Assembly: GCF_023008245.1 (NCBI RefSeq)
Contig: NZ_CP090145.1
Coordinates: forward strand, 3,038,001-3,102,000
DNA: 64,000 nt
Source: Flavobacterium sediminilitoris
GTDB lineage: Bacteria; Bacteroidota; Bacteroidia; Flavobacteriales; Flavobacteriaceae
Direction of reading: 5' to 3'
The notes under the pieces were generated by a model that worked only from the letters and a program-made list of their open reading frames with translations, was not told the DNA's origin and ran no database searches. The position numbers and the translations under genes are program-made. Every line of letters begins with the position of its first letter. The first letter of the stretch is position 1. Positions 54,970 through 64,000 of this stretch are shown here, piece after piece.

Positions 54970-56433
54970 TTACTTTATTTTATCTTTTACTGGTTGATAA
55001 CCAAATAATTGATGTGTTTTTATTAAATTAGGAATTCCTTCTGGAAGCATTTCTTCCCAACCTGGTTCTCCATTTCCAATCATTTTTAGTACTTGTCTTG
55101 AGAAAATATCTAAATTTTTTTCATCGAAATCGGTTATATCAACTACTTTTCCATTGAATTTAAAGAATTTGTATAATTCTTTCATTCTAGGATGTACTTT
55201 TAAGTTGTCAGAATTTACAATAGTTCCATCATCTTCTTTCATTGGATATAAATAAACCTTTAAATCACGATAGAATAGTTTACCAAACGCTTCAAGTATT
55301 CCACCAGATAAATGGCGATAATATTTTTCATCAAATATGTCTACTAAATTGTTTACACCCATTGCAAGTCCCATTCTTGCTTTTGTATAATTAGAGAAAT
55401 ATTCAACTACTTTAAAATATTCTTGGAAATTAGAAATCATAACAGTTTGTCCTAATGAACATAACAATTCTGCTCTATCTAAGAAGTCTCTTTCGTCAAT
55501 TTCTCCTTCTGCTTTTAAATTTGAAAGTGTAATTTCAAAAACTACAAATGTATTTTCAGGATCTACTTTCTTTTCTTCAATAAACATATTATATGACTTT
55601 TTGTACATATTCATGTTTACTTTAGTTACAGGTCTAAAACTACCTCTTAGTGCTAATATATTTTTTTTATATAAAACAGCAGCAGGTAATATATTATGAC
55701 CATCTGGACCAAACATTACGGCATCGGTCATTCCATTTTTAACTAATTGCAGACTCATAAGTCTATTGTCTACATCAGCAAAACGAGGACCAGAAAAATT
55801 GATAGTATCAATTTCTAATTGATCTTTATCTAAATGATCGTATAAATAACGTAATAATTTTTTAGGATCATTATATTTATAAAAAGCACCATATATTAGG
55901 TTAACTCCTAAAATACCTAATGTTTCTTGTTGAAGTTTAGCATCTGTTTCTTTAAAACGAATGTGAAGTGTTATTTCGTTATAATCTTCATCTGGTTCAA
56001 CTTGATATTTAATACCAACCCATCCATGTCCTTTATATTGTTTTGCAAAATCTATTGTAGCAACAGTGTTTGCATAACTAAAAAATATTTTATTTGGATG
56101 TTTGTCTCTTTTTAAACGCTCTTCTGTTAACTGATTTTCATGTGCTAACATTTTTTTTAGCCTACTTTCAGTAACATATCTTCCATCATCTTCAACACCA
56201 TAAATAGCATCACTAAAGTCTTTGTCATAAGCAGACATAGCCTTAGCTATAGTTCCTGATGAAGCACCTGCTCTAAAAAAATGACGAACCGTTTCTTGGC
56301 CTGCACCAATCTCTGCGAAGGTTCCATATATGCTCTCATTTAAATTGATTCGTAAGGCTTTATCTTTTATAGAAGGAATTTGTTCAATAACTTTATCTCC
56401 TCTTACTTTTATGTCTGTAATTATACTTTTCAT
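54970..56433 (-). CDS. Conserved protein of unknown function, 487 residues
   Basis: A large soluble cytoplasmic protein with no signal peptide. Strongly conserved-looking segments include NLNESIYGTFAEIGAGQETV, FFRAGASSGTIAKAMSAYD, VMFGPDGHNILPAAVLYKK and LYPMKEDDGTIVNSDNLKVH. Homologues in flavobacteria have carried unrelated automatic names (such as nicotinate-nucleotide adenylyltransferase), but the HxGH nucleotidyltransferase motif is absent. AEIGAGQE and TIDFAKQYKGHGW suggest a nucleotide- or cofactor-binding enzyme; this is a guess. Monocistronic. Confidence 0.75.
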   Translation of the reverse strand: MKSIITDIKVRGDKVIEQIPSIKDKALRINLNESIYGTFAEIGAGQETVRHFFRAGASSGTIAKAMSAYDKDFSDAIYGVEDDGRYVTESRLKKMLAHENQLTEERLKRDKHPNKIFFSYANTVATIDFAKQYKGHGWVGIKYQVEPDEDYNEITLHIRFKETDAKLQQETLGILGVNLIYGAFYKYNDPKKLLRYLYDHLDKDQLEIDTINFSGPRFADVDNRLMSLQLVKNGMTDAVMFGPDGHNILPAAVLYKKNILALRGSFRPVTKVNMNMYKKSYNMFIEEKKVDPENTFVVFEITLSNLKAEGEIDERDFLDRAELLCSLGQTVMISNFQEYFKVVEYFSNYTKARMGLAMGVNNLVDIFDEKYYRHLSGGILEAFGKLFYRDLKVYLYPMKEDDGTIVNSDNLKVHPRMKELYKFFKFNGKVVDITDFDEKNLDIFSRQVLKMIGNGEPGWEEMLPEGIPNLIKTHQLFGYQPVKDKIK

Positions 56434-56535
56434 TAAAGTGTTTTTTTATTGGTATTTGCAGTGGTTGATTCTTACTTTATGCAAAGTTAATTAAAATGAT
56501 AAAAACTACTACAAATATTCTTATTTTTGTGAAGT

Positions 56536-57309
56536 ATGAATGATATAAAAGTATATTTTTTAGGAACTGGCACTTCTCAAGGTATTCCTGTTATTGGAAG
56601 TAATCATTCGGTGTGTTTAAGTAAAGATAAAAAAGACAAGCGATTAAGAGTGGCTGTATGGGTCTATTCAGATGATTTTTCAATAGTTATAGATTGCGGT
56701 CCCGATTTTAGACAACAAATGTTAACTTCAAAATGTCAGTATATAGATTCATTATTAATTACTCATGAACATGCAGATCATACTGCTGGATTAGATGATA
56801 TTCGTCCTTTTTACTTTAAACAAGGTGATATTTCAATTTATGCACATACTAGAGTCCTTAAAAATTTAGCAAAACGATTTGATTATATTTTTGAATCTGA
56901 AAATAAGTATCCTGGTGCTCCATCTGTTATTCCTATTGAAGTTAAAGAAAATGAAAGCTTTAAAATTAAAAACCAAATAATAGAACCTATTAATGTTTGG
57001 CATGGTAATTTACAGGTTTTTGGATATAAAATCAGAGATTTTGTTTACTTAACAGATGTTAAAAAAGTAGATCAAACTGAAATTGAAAAAATAAAAAAAT
57101 GTAAAGTATTAGTAGTTAATTGTTTAAGAGAGGAACCTCATAATACACATTTTAATTTAGAAGAAGCTTTAGATTTTATATCTTTGGTACAACCAAAAAA
57201 AGCATATTTAACACATATAAGTCATCTTTTAGGATTTCATGGGGAAGTTCAAAAAAAATTACCTAAAAATGTGTTTTTAGCCTATGACAATTTAGAAATT
57301 TCAATATAA
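56536..57309 (+). CDS. PhnP-like metallo-beta-lactamase-fold hydrolase
   Basis: 257 residues: FLGTGTSQGIPVIG, VIDCGPDFRQQML, HxHxDH as HEHADH (77-82), YLTDVKKV and LTHISHLLGFH. The PhnP/lipoate-linked phosphodiesterase group cleaves cyclic phosphate esters; no phn genes are nearby, so the substrate is open. It is followed four bases later by an anchored small protein. Confidence 0.88.
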   Translation: MNDIKVYFLGTGTSQGIPVIGSNHSVCLSKDKKDKRLRVAVWVYSDDFSIVIDCGPDFRQQMLTSKCQYIDSLLITHEHADHTAGLDDIRPFYFKQGDISIYAHTRVLKNLAKRFDYIFESENKYPGAPSVIPIEVKENESFKIKNQIIEPINVWHGNLQVFGYKIRDFVYLTDVKKVDQTEIEKIKKCKVLVVNCLREEPHNTHFNLEEALDFISLVQPKKAYLTHISHLLGFHGEVQKKLPKNVFLAYDNLEISI

Positions 57310-57313
57310 TATT

Positions 57314-57811
57314 ATGAAGAATACTTTTTTATACCTATTTATTTTTTCTTTACTAGTTAATATTTTTCAATATGTAAATTCTAATAAAATATTAGATGCC
57401 AAAGAAAAAGAAGTAGTTTCTACAAAGGAAAAACTAGAAGTTGTTAAAAAATCAATTGATTCAATTCAGTATAATGATTATTTTGATATTCAAAAAGATC
57501 AAGATGCTCAAGAATATTTTTATTCAAGAAATCTTGATTATGTTAAAGTAATGGAAAAAGTAAATGAAGATTTAGTTACTTTGAATACTAATGAAAAAGG
57601 AAACCCTTTAATTCCTTATGAACCCATTGATAATAAAAATTTTATTGTAAATAAAGCTAAAATATTAAACCATAGATGGATTATTGCAGAGTTTTCAAAT
57701 GGAAATCTTTGGGGACAAATTTTGGTAAAATATTTTTATAATGATAATGAGCCAACAGATTTTGAAACAGTAGAAACTATTCTGTATGAAAAACAAAGAG
57801 TAGAAAAATAA
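57314..57811 (+). CDS. Membrane-anchored protein, unknown function
   Basis: 165 residues: N-terminal membrane segment (FLYLFIFSLLVNIFQYV), a coiled-coil-like helix (ILDAKEKEVVSTKEKLEVVK), then a compact C-terminal domain (HRWIIAEFSNGNLWGQILVK). Resembles small flavobacterial proteins found after this MBL gene; function unknown. Operonic with 56536. Confidence 0.65.
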   Translation: MKNTFLYLFIFSLLVNIFQYVNSNKILDAKEKEVVSTKEKLEVVKKSIDSIQYNDYFDIQKDQDAQEYFYSRNLDYVKVMEKVNEDLVTLNTNEKGNPLIPYEPIDNKNFIVNKAKILNHRWIIAEFSNGNLWGQILVKYFYNDNEPTDFETVETILYEKQRVEK

Positions 57812-57813
57812 AT

Positions 57814-57842
57814 AAAAAAGCTCCATATCGGAGCTTTTTTAT
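57814..57842 (+). terminator. Rho-independent terminator
   Basis: AAAAAGCTCC / GGAGCTTTTTT stem with ATATC loop, immediately after the 57314 gene. Confidence 0.85.
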
Positions 57843-57883
57843 TGCACAGTAATTTCTATTTTTGCACAACACAACACACTATT

Positions 57884-58909
57884 ATGTACAAGATATTTAT
57901 TAGACCTATTTTTTTCTTATTTGATCCTGAAAAAATACATTATTTCACTTTCTCTTTAATTAAATTTCTTAATTCTATAGGATTTAATACAATTTTTAAA
58001 AGTATTTATGAAGTAAAAGATACTCGTTTAGAAAGAGAAGTTTTCGGATTAAAATTTAAAAATCCAGTAGGATTAGCTGCTGGTTTCGATAAAGATGCCA
58101 AATTGTATAAAGAACTTTCAAGTTTAGGTTTTGGTTTTATAGAAATAGGTACTTTAACACCAAAAGGACAAGAAGGAAACCCTAAAAAAAGACTTTTTCG
58201 CTTAAAAGAAGATAGTGCTATTATTAATAGAATGGGCTTTAATAATGGAGGAGTGTTAGAAGCAGTCGAAAGGTTGAAAAAAAATAATGGAGTACTTATA
58301 GGAGGAAATATAGGAAAAAACAAAGTAACTCCAAATGATGAAGCAGTAAAAGACTATGAAATTTGCTTTGAAGCCCTATTTCCTTATGTTGATTATTTTG
58401 TAGTTAATGTAAGTTCACCAAATACACCAAATCTACGAGAACTTCAAGATAAAAAACCACTTACAGAGTTATTACAAACATTACAAAATAAAAACGAAGT
58501 AAAGTCAGAGCCAAAACCAATACTTTTAAAAATAGCTCCAGATTTAACAAATGAGCAATTATTAGATATTATTGATATAATCAATGATACAAAAATTGCA
58601 GGAGTAATTGCTACAAATACAACAATTTCACGAGATGGTTTACAATCAGAAAATAAAAAAGAAGTAGGAGGATTGTCAGGAAAGCCTTTAACTAATCGCT
58701 CTACAGAAGTAATCCGATTTCTTTCAGAAAAAAGTAATAAAGCATTTCCAATAATTGGAGTAGGAGGAATTCATACTGCAAAAGATGCTTTAGAAAAACT
58801 AGAAGCAGGAGCAAGTTTGGTGCAACTCTATACAGGATTTATATATGAAGGACCAAAATTAATTAAAGATATTAATAAAGCAATTTTAAGTGCTAAAACG
58901 ATTTCGTAA
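57884..58909 (+). CDS. pyrD: Dihydroorotate dehydrogenase (quinone), class 2
   Basis: 341 residues from the ATG at 57884; a -7 box TATTTTTG at 57857-57864 excludes an upstream TTG start. N-terminal membrane-associated helix ([20 protein letters not shown]), [41 protein letters not shown] with the catalytic Ser of class 2, KIAPDLT, ATNTT and IGVGGI. Pyrimidine synthesis step 4, linked to the quinone pool; separate from pyrR-pyrB. Confidence 0.95.
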   Translation: MYKIFIRPIFFLFDPEKIHYFTFSLIKFLNSIGFNTIFKSIYEVKDTRLEREVFGLKFKNPVGLAAGFDKDAKLYKELSSLGFGFIEIGTLTPKGQEGNPKKRLFRLKEDSAIINRMGFNNGGVLEAVERLKKNNGVLIGGNIGKNKVTPNDEAVKDYEICFEALFPYVDYFVVNVSSPNTPNLRELQDKKPLTELLQTLQNKNEVKSEPKPILLKIAPDLTNEQLLDIIDIINDTKIAGVIATNTTISRDGLQSENKKEVGGLSGKPLTNRSTEVIRFLSEKSNKAFPIIGVGGIHTAKDALEKLEAGASLVQLYTGFIYEGPKLIKDINKAILSAKTIS

Positions 58910-58939
58910 AACGCAATTCTTTTTTATCTTTGGTATCCA

Positions 58940-59803
58940 ATGAAAAAAGTAAAAATTATAGAATGTCCACGAGATGCCATGCAAGGTATAAAGGACTTTA
59001 TTCCAACTGAAAAAAAAGTACAATATATTCAATCTCTTTTGAGAGTAGGCTTCGATACAATTGATTTTGGTAGTTTTGTTTCCCCAAAAGCAATTCCGCA
59101 AATGCAAGACACTGCTGAAGTTTTATCTAAATTAGATTTATCACAAACAAAAAGTAAATTATTAGCAATTGTAGCTAATACGAAAGGAGCAGAGCTAGCT
59201 TCTGTTTATAATGAAATACAATATTTAGGTTTTCCTTTTTCAATTTCTGAAAATTTTCAGATGAGAAACACGCATAAAACAATTGCAGAATCAATCGTTA
59301 CTCTTCAAGAGATTTTAGAAATAGCAAATAGTACAAATAAAGAAGTAGTAACTTATATTTCAATGGGATTTGGTAATCCTTATGGAGATCCTTGGAATGT
59401 TGATATTGTAGGCGAATGGACGGAGAAATTAGCCAATATGGGAGTTAAAATTTTATCATTATCTGATACCATTGGAAGTTCAACACCAGAAGTAATAGAT
59501 TATTTATTTTCAAATTTAATCCCAAAATATAAAGAAATTGAATTTGGAGCACATCTACACACAACACCAGATTCTTGGTTTGAAAAAATTGATGCCGCAT
59601 ACAAAGCAGGTTGTATAAGGTTTGATGGAGCTATAAAAGGATATGGAGGATGTCCAATGGCAAAAGATGACTTGACAGGAAATATGCCAACAGAAAAAAT
59701 GTTATCTTATTTTACTTCAAATAAAATTGAAACGAATTGTCATGCAATTAGTTTTGAAAGTTCTTATAATGAAGCACTAAAAATTTTTAATAGTTATCAT
59801 TAA
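58940..59803 (+). CDS. Hydroxymethylglutaryl-CoA lyase-like protein
   Basis: 287 residues of the HMGL-like TIM-barrel family: KIIECPRDAMQGIKDFIPT, FGSFVSPKAIPQM, VVTYISMGFGNPYGDPWN, LSLSDTIGSSTP, GAHLHTTPDSW (metal ligands) and GYGGCPMAKD with the catalytic loop cysteine. Fits leucine degradation or ketogenesis. The more divergent N-terminal ECPRDAMQ (usually D-x-R-D-G-L-Q) leaves some doubt about the exact substrate. Begins 30 bases after pyrD. Confidence 0.85.
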   Translation: MKKVKIIECPRDAMQGIKDFIPTEKKVQYIQSLLRVGFDTIDFGSFVSPKAIPQMQDTAEVLSKLDLSQTKSKLLAIVANTKGAELASVYNEIQYLGFPFSISENFQMRNTHKTIAESIVTLQEILEIANSTNKEVVTYISMGFGNPYGDPWNVDIVGEWTEKLANMGVKILSLSDTIGSSTPEVIDYLFSNLIPKYKEIEFGAHLHTTPDSWFEKIDAAYKAGCIRFDGAIKGYGGCPMAKDDLTGNMPTEKMLSYFTSNKIETNCHAISFESSYNEALKIFNSYH

Positions 59804-59804
59804 A

Positions 59805-60191
59805 ATGATTGATTTCACCCCTTATTTGAAATACTTAGGATTATATACTGTTTTTATCCCTTTATTTTTATTCATTTTTATATCTCTTTACTTTATTATA
59901 ATCTTTTGTAAATATAAAGGGCCTAATGAACTGTTTGTAAATTATACTTTTTATATACCGATTATTGGCTCTTTAGCATTAGGAGCTTTACTTTTTTATA
60001 CATCTTTTTTTTGGATTACACTTGCTATTTATACTCTTATATTTTTTGCGCTTCATCTGGTTTCTTTTAAGGCATTAGGTGCTGCGGTGAAAGATAAAAC
60101 AAGTATGGGTGTAACTATGGTCTCAGGTTTAATAGGAATGTATATCTTTTTTTCTTGTGCCTTAGCCTGTTTTATTAAAATTTTGTTTTAA
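59805..60191 (+). CDS. Four-helix membrane protein, unknown function
   Basis: 128 residues with four hydrophobic segments (~9-34, 48-66, 68-90, 103-127); soluble loops are very short (CKYKGPNELF, KALGAAVKDKTSMG). No family recognised. The start is one base after the HMG-CoA lyase-like stop, so an operon. Confidence 0.6.
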   Translation: MIDFTPYLKYLGLYTVFIPLFLFIFISLYFIIIFCKYKGPNELFVNYTFYIPIIGSLALGALLFYTSFFWITLAIYTLIFFALHLVSFKALGAAVKDKTSMGVTMVSGLIGMYIFFSCALACFIKILF

Positions 60192-60256
60192 ATAATTGAT
60201 TATAAATTATTTAGTATTTTTTACGCCTTACAATTTTAATTTATTCTAAATAAAGT

Positions 60257-60286
60257 TTGTAAATTACTTTTTACTTTATATTTTTG
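60257..60286 (+). promoter_or_regulatory. Promoter of the DUF4856-imelysin locus
   Basis: TTG 60257-60259, 19-base spacer, TATTTTTG 60279-60286. Two copies of TCTAAATAAA flank it (60245-60254 and 60309-60318), possible iron-regulator sites. Confidence 0.7.
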
Positions 60287-60326
60287 CAATATAAATTATT
60301 TTAAATAAATCTAAATAAACAACAAA

Positions 60327-61529
60327 ATGCGTTTTAATAAGTACATTTTAGGATCACTTTCGCTAGCTTTATTCACATTTACATCATGTTCAGATGATGA
60401 TAGTACCATAGAAGAAACAGGTATTTCAATTCCTCAAACTTATACATTTGAAAGAAATGGAACTACAACAGTAGATTTTGAAGGTCAATCAAGCAGATTG
60501 TTAATGTTACAAGAAATGGGTAACTATATTAAAGATCAAGCTGCTGCAAATGCAATTGTAGATGCTACAGTATTGGATAATATGTATACTAATACAAATA
60601 ATCCGTTTTCAACAACAGATTTAAATGAATCAGGAAAACAATTAAGAAACAAAACGGCAGCTTCAAGAGATTATTTTGTAAATCTTGGAGGTGGTTCTTC
60701 AGTAGAGCAAGATTCTGTCAGAAGTTATTTTGAAGCACAGTTCGATGATGCAAATGCTGCAAGTCAAGGTAATACTGCATCAGCAAGTGTTCCAGGATTT
60801 TACGTTGATGGATCTTCTACACGTCTTTTTGCTGCAAATGGATTAGAACCACAACAAGTTTTATTAAAAGGAATGATGGGAGCTTGTTTTATAGACCAAG
60901 TTGTAAATAACTATTTAAGTCTTGCTGTTTTAGACGAATCTACAAGTAGAGATGATAATACTAATAAGGTATTAGTATCAGGAAAGAGCTACACAAACAT
61001 GGAACATAAATGGGATGAAGCTTATGGTTATATTTATGGAGCAGGCGGAGGAAAATATTGGGATAGTTATATTAATCAAGTGGCTGCTGATGCAGATTTT
61101 AGTTCGGTAAAAGAAAATATTGAAGTAGCATTTAGAAAAGGAAGAGCAGCTATTGTAGCAAATAACTACACTTTAAGAGATGAGCAAATTGCAATTATAA
61201 AAAGTAATTTGGCAAAAGTGCCAGCAGTAAGAGCGGTATACTATTTAAAAAATGGTAAAACAAACTTAGTTACAGATAATGGAGCAAAAGCATTTCATGC
61301 GATTTCTGAAGCTTATGGTTTCATAATGTCATTACGTTATACAAACAATCCAGAAACAAATGCACCGTATTTTACTAAACAAGAAGTTGACGACTTATTA
61401 GCAGAATTAATAGCTGGTACAAATGGATTATGGGATGTAGATTATCTAAATATCCACTTAGATATTATTGCTACAAAAATTGCAACACGTTTTGGGTTTA
61501 CTGTTACACAAGCTGAAACAGTTAACTAA
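60327..61529 (+). CDS. DUF4856 lipoprotein
   Basis: 400 residues, lipobox FTSC (Cys ~21), then the DUF4856 pattern: YTFERNGTTTVDFEGQSSRL, GKQLRNKTAASRDYF, LLKGMMGACFIDQVVNNYL, KWDEAYGYIYGAGGGKYWDS and GFIMSLRYTNN. This family regularly precedes an imelysin gene in Bacteroidetes and shares an imelysin-like helical fold, with a presumed role in iron or metal acquisition at the outer membrane. Own promoter. Confidence 0.85.
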   Translation: MRFNKYILGSLSLALFTFTSCSDDDSTIEETGISIPQTYTFERNGTTTVDFEGQSSRLLMLQEMGNYIKDQAAANAIVDATVLDNMYTNTNNPFSTTDLNESGKQLRNKTAASRDYFVNLGGGSSVEQDSVRSYFEAQFDDANAASQGNTASASVPGFYVDGSSTRLFAANGLEPQQVLLKGMMGACFIDQVVNNYLSLAVLDESTSRDDNTNKVLVSGKSYTNMEHKWDEAYGYIYGAGGGKYWDSYINQVAADADFSSVKENIEVAFRKGRAAIVANNYTLRDEQIAIIKSNLAKVPAVRAVYYLKNGKTNLVTDNGAKAFHAISEAYGFIMSLRYTNNPETNAPYFTKQEVDDLLAELIAGTNGLWDVDYLNIHLDIIATKIATRFGFTVTQAETVN

Positions 61530-61547
61530 AAAATAATAGTTACTAAA

Positions 61548-61578
61548 TTGTTATTGCAACTATTTTAAATTAATTTTG
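61548..61578 (+). promoter_or_regulatory. Possible promoter of the imelysin gene
   Basis: TTG 61548-61550, 20-base spacer, TAATTTTG 61571-61578, within the 59-base gap after the DUF4856 stop. Confidence 0.5.
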
Positions 61579-61588
61579 CAAAAAAAAT

Positions 61589-62704
61589 ATGATGAAGAAA
61601 TTTCTTTTTTTAATCGTTCCAATATTCGTTCTAGCTTCATGTTCTGGAGACGATAATAATACCAATACAAGTGGTGATGATTACAACAGAACAGAGTTGT
61701 TGACAGATTGGGCAGATAATTTAATTATTCCTAGACTAACAAATTATCAAACGAAAGTGGAAACATTGAAAACAGATGCTTCTACTTTTACAACAACACC
61801 TAATCAAACTAATTTAGATATATTAAGAGCATCATGGTTAGAAGCATATACAGCTTATCAATATGTAGGAGCATTTAATATAGGAAAAGCAGAAGAAATT
61901 AATTTGAATAGTACTACTAACATTTATCCAACAAATACAGTAGGTATAGAATCAAATATTGCAAGTGGTGCTTATAATTTTTCATTGTTATCTCAATATG
62001 ACAGACAAGGTTTCCCAGCATTAGATTATATGTTAAACGGTTTAGCAGTTACAGATGCTGAAATCATAGATTTCTATGTGTCAAATGCTAATGCTACAGG
62101 ATATAAGCAATATTTAAACGATTTATCAAATCAATTAAAAACAAATATTGATGCAGTAGTTACAGATTGGAATACGTCTTACAGAACAGCTTATATTGCC
62201 AGTAATGGTAATGCAATTAGTAGTTCGGTTAATAAAACGATAAATAGTTTTGTAAAATACTATGAGAAAGATATTAGACTTGGTAAAGTAGGATATCCAG
62301 CAGGTAAGTTCGGTAATTCAATCTTTCCAGAAAAAGTAGAAGCATATTATAAAAATGATGTTTCAAAAATTCTTTTAAACGAATCGATAAAAGCAACGCA
62401 AGATTTTTTTAATGGAAAATATTTCAATAGTAATACAAATGGTAAAAGCTTAAAATCATATTTAGATTATTTAAATGCAGTTAGAGATGGTCAAAATTTA
62501 AGCGATATAATTAACAACCAATTTGCAACAATCAATTCGACAAATGCACTTTTAAGTGATAGTTTTTCAAATCAAGTAACTACAAATAATTCTGTAATGT
62601 TTGCAAGTTATGATGAGTTACAGAGAAATGTTGTTTATTTTAAAATTGATATGATGAGTGCTTTAAATATAACAGTTGATTATGTTGATAATGATGGAGA
62701 TTAA
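61589..62704 (+). CDS. Imelysin family lipoprotein
   Basis: 371 residues, lipobox LASC (Cys ~18). Imelysin features: SWLEAYTAYQYVGAFNIGKAE-type helix, GIESNIASGAYNF, QGFPALDYMLNGL (GxHxxE-like region modified) and YEKDIRLGKVGYPAG, followed by a helical C-terminal half. Such proteins are iron-regulated outer-membrane-attached proteins (ICMP/IrpA group). It sits between DUF4856 and an HTTM gene. Confidence 0.88.
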   Translation: MMKKFLFLIVPIFVLASCSGDDNNTNTSGDDYNRTELLTDWADNLIIPRLTNYQTKVETLKTDASTFTTTPNQTNLDILRASWLEAYTAYQYVGAFNIGKAEEINLNSTTNIYPTNTVGIESNIASGAYNFSLLSQYDRQGFPALDYMLNGLAVTDAEIIDFYVSNANATGYKQYLNDLSNQLKTNIDAVVTDWNTSYRTAYIASNGNAISSSVNKTINSFVKYYEKDIRLGKVGYPAGKFGNSIFPEKVEAYYKNDVSKILLNESIKATQDFFNGKYFNSNTNGKSLKSYLDYLNAVRDGQNLSDIINNQFATINSTNALLSDSFSNQVTTNNSVMFASYDELQRNVVYFKIDMMSALNITVDYVDNDGD

Positions 62705-62721
62705 TTTTATACGTATTAAAA

Positions 62722-64000
62722 TTGTTTAAAAACTATTTAAATAAAAAATCACAGTCCATAACGCTAGCTTTTTTTAGGCTAGCGTTTGGTTTAATGATGC
62801 TATTTAGTATCATTAGGTTCATTAGTTATGGATGGGTTGACAAATTCTACATTCAACCGAAATTTCATTTTACATATTATGGATTTGAATGGGTAAAACC
62901 AATAGGGATTTATACTTATTTATTATTTATTATTTGTGGATTATCGGCTTTCTTTGTCGCTATTGGTTACAAATATAAAATAGCAATTATTACTTTCTTT
63001 TTAAGTTTTACTTATATTGAATTAATGGATAAAACTACCTATTTAAACCATTATTACTTTATATCTGTAATAAGTTTTATCCTTATTTTCTTGCCAGCAA
63101 ATGCTACACATTCAGTAGATGCATATAAAAATACAAAGATAAGATTTCAAGAAGTGCCAAGTTGGACAATTGATATTCTAAAGTTAATGCTAGCTATAGT
63201 TTATTTTTATGCAGGATTAGCAAAATTAAATTCAGATTGGCTTATTGAAGCTATGCCACTAAAAATTTGGCTACCAAACCAATCAAACATTCCATTAATT
63301 GGAAGTTTTTTGCATGAAACATGGATACAATATGCATTTAGTTGGACAGGAGCCATATACGATTTAAGTATTCCATTTCTATTATACAATAAACGAACTA
63401 GAAATTTTGCCTTCTTTTTAGTTGTAATTTTTCATATACTAACTAAAATATTATTTCCAATAGGAGTATTTCCTTATGTAATGATAATTAGTACCTTAAT
63501 CTTTTTTGATGCTTCCTTACATAAAAAATGTATGGATTTCATTTTAAAAATAATTCAAGTTGATTTTACACAATTTAGTAATGGTTTATCTTTTAAAGTA
63601 GACACAAATCGACTTTCTACAAAAATTAAACTGACTTTTTTAGCCTTATTTATGGTATTTCAGTTAATTTTCCCGTTTCGATATATGTTATATCCTGATG
63701 AATTATTTTGGACAGAAGAAGGATTTAGATTTTCATGGAGAGTAATGCTAATGGAAAAGGCAGGTTATACTCAATTTTATGTTATTGATTCTAAAACAAA
63801 AAGAAAAACGTACATTGATAACAGTCGCTTTTTGACACCATTTCAAGAAAAACAAATGTCTTTTCAACCTGATTTTATACTGCAATATGCTCATTATCTA
63901 CATGATTATTATAAGGAAACAGGAATAAATGAACCAATTGTAAAAGTAGATAGTTATGTAGCTTTAAACGGAAGATTAAGCAAACGATACATTGACCCAA
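62722..64000 (+). CDS. HTTM-domain (vitamin K-dependent carboxylase-like) membrane protein, 3' end outside window
   Basis: About 426 residues visible, starting at TTG 62722 (FKNYLNKKSQSITLAFFRLA). The next candidate, ATG 62794, would remove the first conserved helix, so TTG is preferred. Multiple membrane helices with HTTM signatures: FHFTYYGFEWVKPIG, MDKTTYLNHYYFISVISFIL, AGLAKLNSDWLIEAMPLKIW, ending in a soluble part (FWTEEGFRFSWRVMLMEKAG). Third gene of the imelysin locus; probably cotranscribed. The C-terminus lies beyond the window. Confidence 0.85.
   Translation, partial: MFKNYLNKKSQSITLAFFRLAFGLMMLFSIIRFISYGWVDKFYIQPKFHFTYYGFEWVKPIGIYTYLLFIICGLSAFFVAIGYKYKIAIITFFLSFTYIELMDKTTYLNHYYFISVISFILIFLPANATHSVDAYKNTKIRFQEVPSWTIDILKLMLAIVYFYAGLAKLNSDWLIEAMPLKIWLPNQSNIPLIGSFLHETWIQYAFSWTGAIYDLSIPFLLYNKRTRNFAFFLVVIFHILTKILFPIGVFPYVMIISTLIFFDASLHKKCMDFILKIIQVDFTQFSNGLSFKVDTNRLSTKIKLTFLALFMVFQLIFPFRYMLYPDELFWTEEGFRFSWRVMLMEKAGYTQFYVIDSKTKRKTYIDNSRFLTPFQEKQMSFQPDFILQYAHYLHDYYKETGINEPIVKVDSYVALNGRLSKRYIDP

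Noticed and set aside
62764..62786. Terminator of the imelysin gene
   Set aside because: The 9-base hairpin lacks a downstream T-run and lies inside the conserved N-terminal codons of the HTTM gene.

Overview
The window is about 70% A+T. It carries several promoters of the Bacteroidetes type (a TTG box, 19-20 bases, then TANNTTTG), a type IX secretion (T9SS) cargo module with PorP/SprF and OmpA partners, an imelysin/DUF4856 lipoprotein pair and many short lipoproteins. I read it as a chromosome segment of a member of the Flavobacteriaceae; genus is not resolved.

Left end (1-7,900), accessory. A leftward RNA-repair operon encodes Hen1 (3' RNA 2'-O-methyltransferase), a Pnkp-type RNA ligase (Rnl) and a polynucleotide kinase cut by the window edge; ~105-base inverted-repeat elements sit in both intergenic gaps. 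After a decayed gene, a DinB-like protein, a 41-base tandem repeat and a PhoD-like phosphatase comes a second leftward block (6,059-7,892): two unrecognised proteins interspersed with tRNA-like, non-tRNA sequences. One has a T-arm followed, through a GAGA-capped stem, by a D-arm (tRNA parts in permuted order). Another is an ~80-base element bounded by a tRNA-like terminal stem plus CCA, starting where transcription is predicted to begin. The same 20-base direct-repeat element lies 17-18 bases upstream of TTTGTA in front of hen1, in front of the second block and in front of its neighbour. I infer one regulon coupling RNA repair to tRNA-like RNAs. This is the most unusual content of the window.

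8,000-28,100, mostly core: a secreted zinc metalloprotease, nitronate monooxygenase, glutamine cyclotransferase, SRP RNA, SDR, a transaldolase-like aldolase, a thioredoxin-fold lipoprotein without catalytic cysteines, an ABC-F protein with a degenerate second Walker A, YjdI/YjdJ-like proteins and pirin, pyrR-pyrB, RNase Z, a CDF transporter, PdxH, a candidate small RNA and a CAP-domain lipoprotein that share a duplicated promoter.

28,170-38,720: a T9SS module of a 2,560-residue cargo protein with 20 almost identical 88-residue repeats, PorP/SprF and an OmpA-family protein.

39,500-64,000: polyphosphate genes (sixA-ppk1-ppx), tpiA with DoxX/TlpA proteins, folP, rlmH, uvrA, an ECF sigma factor, a 47-residue protein, endonuclease III without Fe-S cysteines, Bcp, a large unknown protein, an MBL hydrolase, pyrD, an HMG-CoA lyase-like enzyme and a DUF4856-imelysin-HTTM locus cut by the right edge.
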